From Allofournierella massiliensis (GTDB taxonomy: Bacteria > Bacillota > Clostridia > Oscillospirales > Ruminococcaceae), in contig NZ_JAFBIO010000006.1 in the NCBI RefSeq assembly GCF_021531255.1, positions 1-64,000 of the forward strand: DNA of 64,000 nt. Reading direction: 5' to 3'. The notes beneath the pieces were generated by a model, which was given only the letters and a program-made list of their open reading frames with translations, searched no databases and was not told where the DNA came from. Below are positions 1 to 8,618 of the stretch, one piece after another (the first letter of the stretch is position 1; each line of letters starts with the position of its first letter). The position numbers were made by a program, and so were the translations under genes.

Positions 1-2
1 CC

Positions 3-1697
3 CCCACCCCCACACCCCAGCTGAGACAGGTGAAGATGGAGATCGCCACCGTCCAGCAGAGCATCGGCGTGGATCTGGTGGAAGAGGTGGATGGGGAGGA
101 ATTCCCCCTCACCGGGGAGCCCTTTGTGGTGCTGATCACCGATGAGGATGAGAATACCCAGAGTTATGATATCGACCCGGATACCGGCACCCTGCTGGTG
201 GAGAAGGTGGAACCGGGCGATTACCGGGTAGAACTGGAAGAGAAGGAAGGCTACGCCCTGCCCGAGCCCCAGACCGTCACCGTCAAGGAAAAGGTGGTCT
301 ATGTGGCCGATACCGCCGCAGTGGCGGACAAGATTGTCCAGTCCAACCAGGTGGTGGAATCCCAGGAGGACAATATCTATGGGCAGGTGGCCGATGCGGT
401 GGTCACCCCGCCCTCCGATACGGTGGAATATGTGGATTCCTCCAGCGAGAGCGTCAGCGAGGAGATTCAGGTGTACACCGGTGCCAAGCTGAATGATGAG
501 GGCTATATGCTCCTGAAAGACGGCACGGTCACCGATTACAAGCCGGTGTTCGATACGGCCACCGGCTATCTGGTAAAGGCGGTGCGTTCCGCGCTGCCCA
601 GCCCCACCCCGGTGCCGGTGCCCTCGGTGATCCTTACGCCCACCCCTGCGCCGGAGCCCACCGAAAGCCCGGAAGCTACCCAGACGCCGGAGCCCAGCCA
701 GGGCGCTGCGTCGGGCGCAACTTCCCAGGCCCTTTCCCAGACTCCCAGCCCCACCGGGGCGGCTCTCTGGGCCCAGCAGCTGAGCGGCTGGTTTGCCGAC
801 CGGCTGGGCCGGCTGGGGGCAGGTCTGCCCCTGCGGGCATCCAGTGTGGATTTCGCTTCCTGGCCGGATGAGATCCTCCTGTATGACATGGACAAGCATA
901 CCATGGCCAGCAATGAGGAGTATCCCTTTGATCTCTCGGTGGACACCGTATCCACCGAGACCGGCGAGGTGCTCTATTCCGGCTGGAATACCATGGACGG
1001 CAAAAAATACTATTTTGACCCCGAGACCCATGCGCCGGTTACCGGCACCCAGGTGATCGGCGGCGTTACCTATCATTTCGACTCCAACGGTGTGCTCAAG
1101 CAGGAGACCCGTGGCGTGGACGTGAGCAAATATCAGGGCAACATCGACTGGAACCAGGTAAAGGCTGCCGGATACGAGTTTGCCATCATCCGGGTAGGCT
1201 ACCGGGGTTACGGCAGCGGCGCCCTGGTGGAGGACTCCCACTTCCGCCAGAATATCCAGGGAGCCACCGCCGCAGGGCTTCAGGTGGGCCTGTACTTCTA
1301 CAGCCAGGCCATCAATGAGGAGGAAGCGGTGGAAGAGGCCAGCATGGTGCTGCGCCTGTGCAGCGGCTACCGGCTGGATTACCCCATCTACTTCGACACC
1401 GAGAAGGTGGCGGGGGATACCGGACGGGCCGACTCCCTCAGCCGGGCCGAGCGCACTGCCTGCGCAGTGGCCTTCTGTGAGACCATCCGCAACGCGGGTT
1501 ACACCGCAGGCGTGTATTCCTATGCCAGCTGGTTCTATAATCAGCTGAACATGTCCAATTTCGGCAATTACCAGATCTGGATCGCCCAGTACCGGGATGT
1601 GCTGGACTTCTCCGGCCGGTACAATATGTGGCAGTATGCCAGCGATGGCTGCGTGCCGGGCATCTCCAAGCTCTGCGACCTGAACATCGCCTATTGA
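3..1697 (+). CDS. GH25 lysozyme-like cell-wall hydrolase with SpaA-like domain, 5' end outside window
   Basis: The frame is open to the left edge: codons before the GTG at 30 read PTPTPQLRQ, a Pro-Thr linker, so the gene starts upstream and the GTG is probably internal. Counting from that GTG (555 aa): residues ~5-90 look like a SpaA/Cna-B prealbumin-like beta domain (GTLLVEKVEPGDYRVE), ~190-245 are a Pro/Thr/Ser/Glu linker, ~315-352 hold aromatic cell-wall-binding-type repeats (DGKKYYFDPET, GGVTYHFDSNGVL), and ~360-555 are glycoside hydrolase family 25. GH25 hallmarks are GVDVSKYQG, the catalytic DxE in YPIYFDTE and the terminal MWQY...G.SKLCDLN. Such enzymes cleave the MurNAc-GlcNAc bond of peptidoglycan outside the cell. 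A surface location is inferred, since the signal peptide is not in the window. Confidence 0.88.
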   Translation, partial: PTPTPQLRQVKMEIATVQQSIGVDLVEEVDGEEFPLTGEPFVVLITDEDENTQSYDIDPDTGTLLVEKVEPGDYRVELEEKEGYALPEPQTVTVKEKVVYVADTAAVADKIVQSNQVVESQEDNIYGQVADAVVTPPSDTVEYVDSSSESVSEEIQVYTGAKLNDEGYMLLKDGTVTDYKPVFDTATGYLVKAVRSALPSPTPVPVPSVILTPTPAPEPTESPEATQTPEPSQGAASGATSQALSQTPSPTGAALWAQQLSGWFADRLGRLGAGLPLRASSVDFASWPDEILLYDMDKHTMASNEEYPFDLSVDTVSTETGEVLYSGWNTMDGKKYYFDPETHAPVTGTQVIGGVTYHFDSNGVLKQETRGVDVSKYQGNIDWNQVKAAGYEFAIIRVGYRGYGSGALVEDSHFRQNIQGATAAGLQVGLYFYSQAINEEEAVEEASMVLRLCSGYRLDYPIYFDTEKVAGDTGRADSLSRAERTACAVAFCETIRNAGYTAGVYSYASWFYNQLNMSNFGNYQIWIAQYRDVLDFSGRYNMWQYASDGCVPGISKLCDLNIAY

Positions 1698-1711
1698 TCG
1701 GCAAAAATCAT

Positions 1712-1748
1712 AAAAATCCCCCTGCGTCCTGGACGCAAGGGGATTTTT
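1712..1748. terminator. Bidirectional intrinsic terminator
   Basis: 18-base arms (1712-1729 and 1731-1748) pair almost completely around a GC core, with A-rich and T-rich flanks. It sits between the convergent lysozyme and glycosyltransferase genes and can serve both. Confidence 0.85.
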
Positions 1749-1759
1749 GATGGAAAAAC

Positions 1760-2782
1760 TCAGTTGAATTTGAAAAGTTTCTGGGCCAGCCGGTAGACGC
1801 CCAGGGTCACGGCCTCACCCGGCCTGCCCGGCAGGTCGGTTACGGCGCTGAAATAGAAATAGCGGAACTTGCGGTAAAGCCGTTCATCCTGTTTTTTCAG
1901 GTCTTCCCACAGCCGGCGCTTTTTGGCCCGGGCCTCCGCCGTGCCTGCCAGGGTGCAGAATACCGAGGAAACACACATCATCATGGCCAGGTAATGCTTC
2001 ATATAGCGGGCCAGCTTTTTCTGTTCCGGGGGCAGGGCAAACAGGTCGGGTTTGGCCATCATCAGCCGGGTCACCCGCAGCTGCTGGTCCACCCGCTTGA
2101 TCATTACCGCCTCGTTCACCGACTGGTCCGCCCGGCCGATAAAGTACCGGTAAAGATCCAGGTCCAGGTAATACAGGCTGTGCACATAGGGCAAGGGCTG
2201 GTACACGAAGATGTTATCCACATAGAAGGTGTGCTTGGGCAGTTCCAGCCCGCTGTCCCGCAGTACCTGGGTGCGGTAGATCACCGAGTGCATCAGCAGG
2301 TTCTGGGAGGGCACAAAATGACCGATCTCCGCCCAGGTAAAGGGCCGGTCTTTGGGGAAGACGGTGCGGTAGTTCACCGAGTGGCGGGTGTTGTCCTCCA
2401 CATGCTCATAGACATAGTTGCAGATGACCAGGTCAATGGGGGCGTCCTGCCGGGAAAAGGCCCGCAGCCGGTCCATCACGGTTTTCAGGCAGGCTTCGTC
2501 CAGCCAGTCGTCCGAGTCCACCACCTTGTAGTACAGGCCCTGGGCATGGCGGATCCCCTGGTTCACGCCCTCCCCGTGGCCGCCGTTGGGCTGGTGGATC
2601 ACCCGGATGATCTCGGGATATTGGCCGGCCCATTCATCGGCCTTTTGAGGGGTCTCGTCGGTGGAACCGTCGTCCACCAGGATGATCTCCGCCTCCGGCC
2701 CGGCGCTGAGCAGGGTCTGGATGCAGTGGTCCATGTATGCGGCCGAATTGTAGCAGGGTACGGCAAAGGTAATAAGCTTCAT
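1760..2782 (-). CDS. Family 2 glycosyltransferase
   Basis: 340 aa starting MKLITFAVPCYNSAAY; the ATG at 2782 is chosen because GAGGAGAAGG lies just upstream and the GT-A fold starts at once. GT2 signatures are the nucleotide-binding EIILVDDGSTDETP (residues ~33-46), the acceptor-side NGGHGEGVNQG, and the metal-binding DSDDWL motif (~93-98). The C-terminal third (AKKRRLWEDLKKQDERLY) is basic and helical with no clear membrane span, so a soluble or peripheral enzyme is likely. It probably adds a sugar to a lipid-linked surface glycan. It is divergent from the CapD/PglC-like pair, which fits a cell-surface polysaccharide role. Donor and acceptor cannot be told from sequence. Confidence 0.9.
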   Translation of the reverse strand: MKLITFAVPCYNSAAYMDHCIQTLLSAGPEAEIILVDDGSTDETPQKADEWAGQYPEIIRVIHQPNGGHGEGVNQGIRHAQGLYYKVVDSDDWLDEACLKTVMDRLRAFSRQDAPIDLVICNYVYEHVEDNTRHSVNYRTVFPKDRPFTWAEIGHFVPSQNLLMHSVIYRTQVLRDSGLELPKHTFYVDNIFVYQPLPYVHSLYYLDLDLYRYFIGRADQSVNEAVMIKRVDQQLRVTRLMMAKPDLFALPPEQKKLARYMKHYLAMMMCVSSVFCTLAGTAEARAKKRRLWEDLKKQDERLYRKFRYFYFSAVTDLPGRPGEAVTLGVYRLAQKLFKFN

Positions 2783-2855
2783 GATCCTTCTCCTCATAAA
2801 GGAAATAAACCGCAAAAGAAAAATGCCCCATAAGGGGGAAGATACTCTTGGCCAT

Positions 2856-2864
2856 AGTATACCA
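2856..2864 (-). promoter_or_regulatory. Extended -10 promoter for the GT2 gene
   Basis: On the minus strand the bases read TGG-TATACT, an extended -10 element, with only a weak -35. It lies 74 bases before the glycosyltransferase start. The 315-base divergent gap 2783-3097 otherwise holds the promoter of the rightward gene and nothing else I recognise. Confidence 0.45.
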
Positions 2865-2969
2865 TGAAACGGCGGCCCGCACCATAGAAAAACGCAAATC
2901 TGGGCGATTTGGCGCCTTTGGGCAAAATTATGAAAATTGTGCGGAAAGCCCGGCACCCGGGGCAGAATA

Positions 2970-2999
2970 TAGACAAACACCGGCGAAATCATGTATAAT
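2970..2999 (+). promoter_or_regulatory. Promoter for the capD-like gene
   Basis: TAGACA (2970-2975), 18-base spacer, TATAAT (2994-2999). This leaves a leader of about 90 nt before the ATG at 3098. Confidence 0.7.
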
Positions 3000-3097
3000 A
3001 TATTAAATATGTAAAAGACAACGAAGTTTTCCCGTTAGGGGTATATCTGCTCTGCAAAACGCAGGCGGGAATCAAAAAGAATGGATCGAAAATCAAG

Positions 3098-5056
3098 ATG
3101 AAAAATCATACGGGATTCAAGGGGACGCCCCAGCTGATCCGGGGTATCCCCCGCAGAATTTTGCTGATGGTGCTGGACCTGCTGCTGGTGGTGGCAGGCT
3201 ATCTGATCGCCACGATGCTTCGCTTCGAGTTTGATTACCAGGTGGTTTACCACCATTGGGGCACCATGCTGGAACACCTGCCCTGGATGCTGCTCACCTA
3301 TGCGGTCTGTTTCTGGGTGGGCGGCCTGTATGAGGTGATGTGGGAATTTGCCGGCACCCGGGATCTGGTGCGGCTGGCATCCCTGGTCTGTGTGGCCACC
3401 GGCATCATCCTTATTGGCAACGAGTATGTGCATGGCGTATTGTTCCGCACTGTCATCTGCATCGGCGCGCTGCTCCATGTCTGCCTTCTGGGCGGGATCC
3501 GGATGCTTTGGAAGCTGATCCGGTTCAATCCTTTCACGCCCCCGGCCTATACCCCCGGGCAGCTGCGCAGTTCCCAGATGCCTTTGCTCATTGTGGGCGC
3601 CGGCAACGCAGGCGCCTGGGCCGTAAAGCTCTGCAAGCAGAAAAAGAACGCTGGGTTCGGCAACCCGGTGGTAATTGTGGACGATGACGAGGCCAAGCAC
3701 AATCTGCGGATCCAGGGCGTGCCGGTGCGGGGCAGTATTTCCGATGTGCCGGCCCTGGTCAAGCGGTACCGCATCCGGGAGATCGTCATTGCCATCCCCA
3801 CCCTGAAAGGCGAGCGGCTGAACGAGGTGATCAACCTGTGCAACAGCACCCATTGCCGGGTGCGGATGCTCAGCGACCCCCAGGTGCTGGATGCCAACGG
3901 GAACCCGCCCCAGGCAGGCTTCCGGGAACTGAATACCTCCGACTTCCTTTCCCGGGAAGAGATCCGGCTGGATACCGAGCAGATCAGCGGCTACCTGACC
4001 GACAAGGTGGTTCTGGTCACCGGCGGCGGCGGCAGCATCGGCAGCGAGCTTTGCCGCCAGATCATGCGGTTTTCTCCCCGCCAGCTGCTGATTTTTGACA
4101 TTTACGAAAACTGCGCCTATGAGCTGGAATGTGAGCTCAAGTTCCGTTATGGGGCCGACGCCCCCATCATCACCCTCATCGGTTCGGTGCGGGATAAGGC
4201 CCGGTTGGATGAGGTGTTCCAGCAGTACCATCCCACGGTGGTGTTCCACGCGGCGGCCCACAAGCATGTGCCCCTGATGGAGGTAAGCCCGGCCGAAGCG
4301 GTGAAGAACAATGTGTTCGGCACCAAGAATCTGCTGGTGGCTGCCAGCGAGCACGGGGTAGACCGATTTGTCCAGCTTTCCACCGACAAGGCGGTGAACC
4401 CCACCAACGTGATGGGCGCCACCAAGCGGCTGTGTGAGATGCTGATCCAGACCTTTGCCCAGAATACCACCATGCGGTGTACCGCCGTGCGGTTCGGCAA
4501 TGTGCTGGGCAGCCACGGCAGTGTGATTCCCCTCTTTGAGCGGCAGATCAAGGCCGGCGGCCCGGTCACCATTACCCACCCGGATATTGTGCGGTATTTT
4601 ATGACCATCCAGGAAGCGGCCCGGCTGGTGCTGCAGGCGGGCGGCATGGCCACCTCGGGCAGTATCTATGTGCTGGATATGGGCGAGCCGGTGCGGATCA
4701 TGGACCTGGCCAAAAAGCTCATCCGCTTTTACGGCTATGAGCCGGGGGTGGATATTGAGATCAAGGTGACCGGCCTTCGCCCCGGGGAAAAGCTCTATGA
4801 AGAGCTGATGATGGATACCGAACAGGATAAAATGAAGAAAACGGCCCATAATAAGATCTTCGTGGCGCCCAATCTGGATGTGGATCTGGCGGCTTTTTAC
4901 GATGCGCTTCAGCTGTTGGGCCAGGCCGCAGAGCATAACGACGAGAATGTAGTGTATCTGCTGGAAAGAATGGTGCCCACCTATCATCCCAACCGGGAAA
5001 TGATGAAGGATGAAAAAAAAGAGGGCCAGCAAGAGCAGATGCAGAAAGAAGGCTGA
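3098..5056 (+). CDS. Membrane NDP-sugar 4,6-dehydratase/epimerase (CapD/PglF/FlaA1-like)
   Basis: 652 aa. The N-terminal ~150 residues carry four hydrophobic segments. A first Rossmann-like region follows (LLIVGAGNAGAWAVKL, ~165-180), then the extended-SDR catalytic domain with VVLVTGGGGSIGSE near residue 305. The catalytic stretch near 427-443 reads STDKAVNPTNVMGATK, so the usual SDR Tyr is Met, the Ser-Met-Lys variant known from WbpM and PglF. Enzymes of this family convert UDP-GlcNAc to a 4-keto-6-deoxy intermediate for capsule, teichoic or glycoprotein sugars at the inner membrane. The next gene, 25 nt downstream, is the matching initiating phosphoglycosyl transferase, so the pair probably makes and loads the first sugar of a surface glycan. 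The Shine-Dalgarno is weak. Confidence 0.92.
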   Translation: MKNHTGFKGTPQLIRGIPRRILLMVLDLLLVVAGYLIATMLRFEFDYQVVYHHWGTMLEHLPWMLLTYAVCFWVGGLYEVMWEFAGTRDLVRLASLVCVATGIILIGNEYVHGVLFRTVICIGALLHVCLLGGIRMLWKLIRFNPFTPPAYTPGQLRSSQMPLLIVGAGNAGAWAVKLCKQKKNAGFGNPVVIVDDDEAKHNLRIQGVPVRGSISDVPALVKRYRIREIVIAIPTLKGERLNEVINLCNSTHCRVRMLSDPQVLDANGNPPQAGFRELNTSDFLSREEIRLDTEQISGYLTDKVVLVTGGGGSIGSELCRQIMRFSPRQLLIFDIYENCAYELECELKFRYGADAPIITLIGSVRDKARLDEVFQQYHPTVVFHAAAHKHVPLMEVSPAEAVKNNVFGTKNLLVAASEHGVDRFVQLSTDKAVNPTNVMGATKRLCEMLIQTFAQNTTMRCTAVRFGNVLGSHGSVIPLFERQIKAGGPVTITHPDIVRYFMTIQEAARLVLQAGGMATSGSIYVLDMGEPVRIMDLAKKLIRFYGYEPGVDIEIKVTGLRPGEKLYEELMMDTEQDKMKKTAHNKIFVAPNLDVDLAAFYDALQLLGQAAEHNDENVVYLLERMVPTYHPNREMMKDEKKEGQQEQMQKEG

Positions 5057-5081
5057 CAAGGCCGAAAGGGGATAAGGCGCG

Positions 5082-5705
5082 GTGTATCAAAAATTTGTCA
5101 AGCGTGGGCTGGATCTGGTGCTTTCCTTCTGCGCGCTGGTGGTCCTGAGCCCCCTGTTGCTGGTCATTTCGGTCTGGATCAAATGCGACAGCCCCGGGCC
5201 GGTGCTGTTCCGGCAAAAGCGGGTGGGGAAGGGAAAAGATCTGTTCTTTATCCTCAAGTTCCGCACCATGCGCACCGATACTCCCAAGGATGTGCCTACC
5301 CACCTTTTGCAGGACCCGGACGCCTATATTACCCGAAGCGGCCATTTCCTGCGCAAAACCAGCCTGGATGAATTGCCCCAGATCTGGAACATCCTGGTGG
5401 GGCAGATGAGCATTGTGGGGCCTCGGCCTGCCCTCTGGAACCAGTACGATCTGCTGGAAGAGAGGGATAAATACGGGGCCAATGACGTGACCCCCGGCCT
5501 GACCGGCTGGGCCCAGGTGAACGGCCGGGACGAATTGGAGATTCCCGTCAAGGCAAAGCTGGACGGGGAATATGTGGCCCGGCTCAGTTTTGGGATGGAT
5601 CTGAAATGTTTCTTCCTCACCATTGCCCGGGTGCTGACCCACAAAGGCGTGGTGGAGGGCGGCACTGGCCAGGCAGGCCGGCAGCCGGATCAAAAAAAGG
5701 ATTGA
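5082..5705 (+). CDS. Initiating sugar-phosphate transferase (bacterial sugar transferase, PglC/WcaJ-type)
   Basis: 207 aa with a GTG start at 5082 behind AAAGGGG. The family moves a sugar-1-phosphate from a UDP-sugar onto undecaprenyl phosphate. Visible are one N-terminal hydrophobic segment ([20 protein letters not shown]), the conserved [23 protein letters not shown] and the catalytic Asp-Glu region [14 protein letters not shown], then [10 protein letters not shown] and [12 protein letters not shown]. Length matches the monotopic single-domain PglC class rather than the long WbaP class. It is co-transcribed with the CapD-like gene and ends at a strong terminator. Confidence 0.93.
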   Translation: MYQKFVKRGLDLVLSFCALVVLSPLLLVISVWIKCDSPGPVLFRQKRVGKGKDLFFILKFRTMRTDTPKDVPTHLLQDPDAYITRSGHFLRKTSLDELPQIWNILVGQMSIVGPRPALWNQYDLLEERDKYGANDVTPGLTGWAQVNGRDELEIPVKAKLDGEYVARLSFGMDLKCFFLTIARVLTHKGVVEGGTGQAGRQPDQKKD

Positions 5706-5706
5706 G

Positions 5707-5734
5707 AAAGGGCAGGCCTTGGGCCCGCCCTTTT
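5707..5734 (+). terminator. Intrinsic terminator
   Basis: Seven-base outer stem (AAAGGGC/GCCCTTT) plus a GGCC/GGCC inner stem, then TTTT, immediately after the sugar transferase stop. Confidence 0.65.
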
Positions 5735-5742
5735 GTGTGCCA

Positions 5743-5787
5743 AAAAGGCGGCGCATCTCCCCAAAAGGGAAATGCGCCGCCTTTTCA
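5743..5787. terminator. Bidirectional intrinsic terminator
   Basis: 14-base arms AAAAGGCGGCGCAT (5743-5756) and its complement (5772-5785). It separates the rightward glycan genes from the leftward upp group. Confidence 0.85.
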
Positions 5788-5822
5788 ATCACAGTATCAA
5801 GCCGAAACCGATCCGCAGAGGT

Positions 5823-6143
5823 TCAGGAGGGATCTTCCGGGGAAGAATCTCTGCCGTTGAGAAGAGCGGCGGCATCCCGAAGAGCCTGCTCTTCCAGCTG
5901 GCGCTGCTCCTGAGCCTGAAGAGAAGCTTCCTCCTGCTTGGCCCGGTACAGCCGGGAAACCTCCCGCCATTCGGCAACGAACGCCGCCCATACGGCGATC
6001 AGCAGCAAAAAGGTGCAGGCCAGAACGATCAGGCGGGTATAGAAATCAAAAAAACTGTAGGCGGCCAGCAGGTAAAGCGCCACACCCAGCCCGGCGGAAA
6101 GCAAAAGGCAGATCACAAGCGGTTGCAGCATGCGTTTCAGCAT
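5823..6143 (-). CDS. Small two-TM membrane protein of unknown function
   Basis: 106 aa from the ATG at 6143 (MLKRMLQPLVICLLL); a TTG at 6182 would add 13 residues but has no Shine-Dalgarno. It has two hydrophobic segments (residues ~6-27 and ~36-57) followed by a charged, Gln/Glu/Ala-rich helical tail (RAKQEEASLQAQEQRQLEEQ) that could form a coiled coil. The arrangement recalls AtpZ/AtpI-sized proteins, but no diagnostic motif is present and I do not assign a function. It follows upp by 45 bases and is probably co-transcribed with it. Confidence 0.6.
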   Translation of the reverse strand: MLKRMLQPLVICLLLSAGLGVALYLLAAYSFFDFYTRLIVLACTFLLLIAVWAAFVAEWREVSRLYRAKQEEASLQAQEQRQLEEQALRDAAALLNGRDSSPEDPS

Positions 6144-6188
6144 GGAAAGAGACCCTCTCTTCCTGTAGGATTCAGCGGGCAAAAGACC

Positions 6189-6821
6189 TTATTTCGTGCC
6201 GAAAATACGGTCGCCGGCGTCGCCCAGGCCGGGAACGATATAGCCCTTCTCGTTCAGATGATCATCCAGAGCAGCCACATAAATGTCCACATCCGGATGG
6301 GCCTCGTGCAGGGCCTTCAGGCCTTCGGGGGCGGCGATGATGCCGATAAACTTGATGTTCTGGGCACCACGTTTCTTGATCTGGGTGATGGCATCCCGGG
6401 CGCTGCCGCCGGTGGCCAGCATGGGATCCAGCACGATCACTTCCCGCTCCTGGATATCCGAGGGAAGCTTGCAGTAGTATTCCACAGGCTCCAGGGTCTC
6501 CTCGTTGCGGTACAGACCGATGTGGCCGATCTTGGCGGCGGGCAGCAGGCTCAGCATGCCGTCCACCATGCCCAGGCCGGCCCGCAGGATGGGCACCAGG
6601 GCCAGCTTACGGCCGGCAAGCACCTGGGTGTGGGCCACGGCAATGGGGGTCTCAATCTCCACCTCTTCGGTGGGCAGATCCCGGGTGGCCTCGTAGCACA
6701 GCAGCATGGCAAGCTCGCTTACCAGCTCCTTGAACTCCTTGGTGCCGGTGCTCTTGTTGCGGAGCAGGCTGACTTTATGCTGGATCAGGGGATGACTGAC
6801 GATCATAGGCTGCTTATTCAT
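6189..6821 (-). CDS. upp: Uracil phosphoribosyltransferase
   Basis: 210 aa. It converts uracil and PRPP to UMP in pyrimidine salvage, in the cytosol. The PRPP-binding loop is [18 protein letters not shown] (~125-142), and the uracil-binding C-terminal motif is [29 protein letters not shown] is also typical. Length is standard for Upp (~209). The start has a GGGAG site about 10 bases upstream. Salvage here complements the de novo pyrimidine cluster 16 kb to the right and the BMP nucleoside importer. Confidence 0.97.
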   Translation of the reverse strand: MNKQPMIVSHPLIQHKVSLLRNKSTGTKEFKELVSELAMLLCYEATRDLPTEEVEIETPIAVAHTQVLAGRKLALVPILRAGLGMVDGMLSLLPAAKIGHIGLYRNEETLEPVEYYCKLPSDIQEREVIVLDPMLATGGSARDAITQIKKRGAQNIKFIGIIAAPEGLKALHEAHPDVDIYVAALDDHLNEKGYIVPGLGDAGDRIFGTK

Positions 6822-6882
6822 GGTTTAACGCTCCCTTTTTTCTATAGATTGGCTTTTGGCCATATGCGCAAGGCAGACTAAA

Positions 6883-6907
6883 GCGGGCAGGCGCCGGGGC
6901 GCCGCCC
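6883..6907 (-). terminator. Possible weak terminator after rpiB
   Basis: On the minus strand a GC-rich hairpin (GGGCGGCGCC... GGCGCC.GCCC) is followed by only a short T-poor tail. It may be partial, allowing read-through into upp. Confidence 0.35.
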
Positions 6908-6926
6908 TCCGTTTGGGGTACGGCAC

Positions 6927-7376
6927 TCAGGGCCGTTTTTCCAGCTCGGTGAGCTTGTCGATGCGGCGCTGATGCCGCCCGCCTTCAAAGAGGGTATTCA
7001 GGAAGATATCCACCAGTTCGGCGGCAAGGCCGGAGCCCACCACGCGGCCGCCCATGCACAGGGCGTTGGCATCGTTGTGGCGGCGGGTATACTCGGCGCT
7101 GAAAGCGTCGCTGCAGCAGCAGGCGCGGATGCCCTTAATCTTGTTGGCGGCAATGGAAATGCCCACGCCGGTGCCGCAGAACAGCAGGGCGCAGCGGCAT
7201 TCGCCCTTGACCACTGCCTCACAGGCGGGCAGGGCCATATCGGGGTAATCGCAGGAAACCGGCTCATGGCAGCCGAAATCCTGATAGGCGATCCCTTTTT
7301 CATCCAGATGCTGCTTGATTTGCTCTTTCAGAGCAAATCCGCCGTGGTCTGCGGCCAGCGCGATCGGTTGACTCAT
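6927..7376 (-). CDS. rpiB: Ribose-5-phosphate isomerase B
   Basis: 149 aa from the ATG at 7376 (MSQPIALAADHGGFALK) with AAGGAG 8 bases upstream. It interconverts ribose-5-P and ribulose-5-P in the pentose phosphate pathway. RpiB/LacAB motifs are the phosphate-binding AADHGG, DFGCHEPVSCDYPD, the catalytic Cys region in LLFCGTGVGISIAANK, and the RHNDANALCMGGRVVG block. Length is exactly typical. It sits between tsaB and upp; ribose-5-P feeds PRPP, the co-substrate of Upp and PyrE. Confidence 0.96.
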   Translation of the reverse strand: MSQPIALAADHGGFALKEQIKQHLDEKGIAYQDFGCHEPVSCDYPDMALPACEAVVKGECRCALLFCGTGVGISIAANKIKGIRACCCSDAFSAEYTRRHNDANALCMGGRVVGSGLAAELVDIFLNTLFEGGRHQRRIDKLTELEKRP

Positions 7377-7457
7377 ATCAATTGCTCCTTTCGGTTCCAT
7401 ATGGGCCGCCCGGAACAGGGCCCGCCCGTTTTTCCAGATGTTATCCCGGGGCGCGGT

Positions 7458-8156
7458 TCAGTTTTCGCCGGCACTCAGTTTCTCCCGGCGTTCCCGCTCC
7501 GCCTGGCTCAGGCGCAGATATTCGGGCGTGAGAAGTTCCGGGGGTACGGTTTTTCCCTCGGCATACATGCGCCGGGCCGCCAGGCAGACGCCCAGAGCCC
7601 GGGAACCCCGCAGGGGGGCAGGCAGGAGAAAAACATCTTCCCCCGGGCCAACCTTATTATAACACAGCGAGGCCCCGTCACCAACAAAAAAGAGGGGCTT
7701 TTTACAAACTTTGCAAAATTCGGCCGCTGCTTCGGCTTTCTGGGCGGCATCCGGGCAGAGGCGCCGGCTTTCAAGCCCCTCAAAGGCAGACCAGTACACT
7801 TCACCCCGGCGGGCGTCCAGGGCGCTGATCAGGGTACCCTGAACCGGGTGGCAGAGGGCGAGGGCCTCCAGGGTGCTGACCCCGGCGCAGGGCGTATGGT
7901 GAGCAAAGGCCAGCCCTTTTACCAGGGCAAGGCCGATGCGAAGCCCGGTGAAACTGCCCGGGCCGGCGCACACACCATAAAGATCCACCTGGGCAGGGCT
8001 CAGGCCGGTGGCCCGGAAAGCGGTGTCTGCCAGTTCCAGCAGAGTTTCGCTGTGGGTCAGCCCTCCGTTCAGGCTCACCTCATATAAAAGTTCATCGTCC
8101 TGCATCAGGGCAATGCCGGCCTTGCGGCCGGCCGAATCGATACCCATACAGATCAT
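7458..8156 (-). CDS. tsaB: tRNA t6A37 biosynthesis protein TsaB
   Basis: 232 aa. TsaB is the ASKHA-fold scaffold that, with TsaD and TsaE, transfers threonylcarbamoyl to A37 of ANN-decoding tRNAs. Signatures are MGIDSAG at the N-terminus, GLTHSETLLELAD and the highly conserved VCAGPGSFTGLRIGLALVKG. The start ATG at 8156 has AAGGAG 9 bases upstream. It follows tsaE by 12 bases. TsaD and RimI are not in this window, although many Firmicutes keep them in the same operon. Confidence 0.95.
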   Translation of the reverse strand: MICMGIDSAGRKAGIALMQDDELLYEVSLNGGLTHSETLLELADTAFRATGLSPAQVDLYGVCAGPGSFTGLRIGLALVKGLAFAHHTPCAGVSTLEALALCHPVQGTLISALDARRGEVYWSAFEGLESRRLCPDAAQKAEAAAEFCKVCKKPLFFVGDGASLCYNKVGPGEDVFLLPAPLRGSRALGVCLAARRMYAEGKTVPPELLTPEYLRLSQAERERREKLSAGEN

Positions 8157-8168
8157 TTGCTTCGCTCC

Positions 8169-8597
8169 TTACAAATCCGGGCAGCCGGTAATGGTGATCC
8201 GGCGGCTGTCCTCTTGTTCCATCCGGCGGATATCCACCCGAATGGGGTGCTCCGGCTCCAGCAGATCGGCAAAATTCTCACTCCACTCGGCGGCCACCAC
8301 TGCGCCTTCGTCCAGATAATCGTAAAAGCCGGCGCCGGCCAGATCCTCTTCGGTGGAGATCCGGTACAGATCAAAATGGGCCAGAGGCCTGGGGCCCCGG
8401 TAGTAATTCACAATGGCAAAGGTGGGGCTGGAAACCGGATCCAGGCAGCCGAGCCCCTTGGCCAGCCCTTCACAGAAAGCGGTTTTGCCTGCCCCCAATC
8501 CGCCGGTAAAGGCCACCAGGGAGCCGGCCGGCAGTACCGCCGCCATCTTTTCCCCCAGGGCTACAGTTTCGGCCCGGCTATGGGTGATGTATTCCAT
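8169..8597 (-). CDS. tsaE: tRNA t6A37 biosynthesis ATPase TsaE
   Basis: 142 aa. TsaE is the small P-loop ATPase that resets the TsaBDE complex. Walker A is FTGGLGAGKTAF (~30-41), and VSSPTFAIVNYYRG and HFDLYRI are the conserved TsaE blocks; AAEWSENF precedes the C-terminal strand pair. AAGGAG precedes the ATG. It sits 21 bases after the GtrII-like gene and upstream of tsaB, so its transcription probably starts at the promoter near 10319-10347. Confidence 0.95.
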   Translation of the reverse strand: MEYITHSRAETVALGEKMAAVLPAGSLVAFTGGLGAGKTAFCEGLAKGLGCLDPVSSPTFAIVNYYRGPRPLAHFDLYRISTEEDLAGAGFYDYLDEGAVVAAEWSENFADLLEPEHPIRVDIRRMEQEDSRRITITGCPDL

Positions 8598-8618
8598 ACA
8601 AAAAGCTCCTTTCCGGCA

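Noticed and set aside
3035-5059. 674-aa minus-strand frame opposite the capD-like gene
   Set aside because: Shadow frame; the SDR motifs on the plus strand are decisive.
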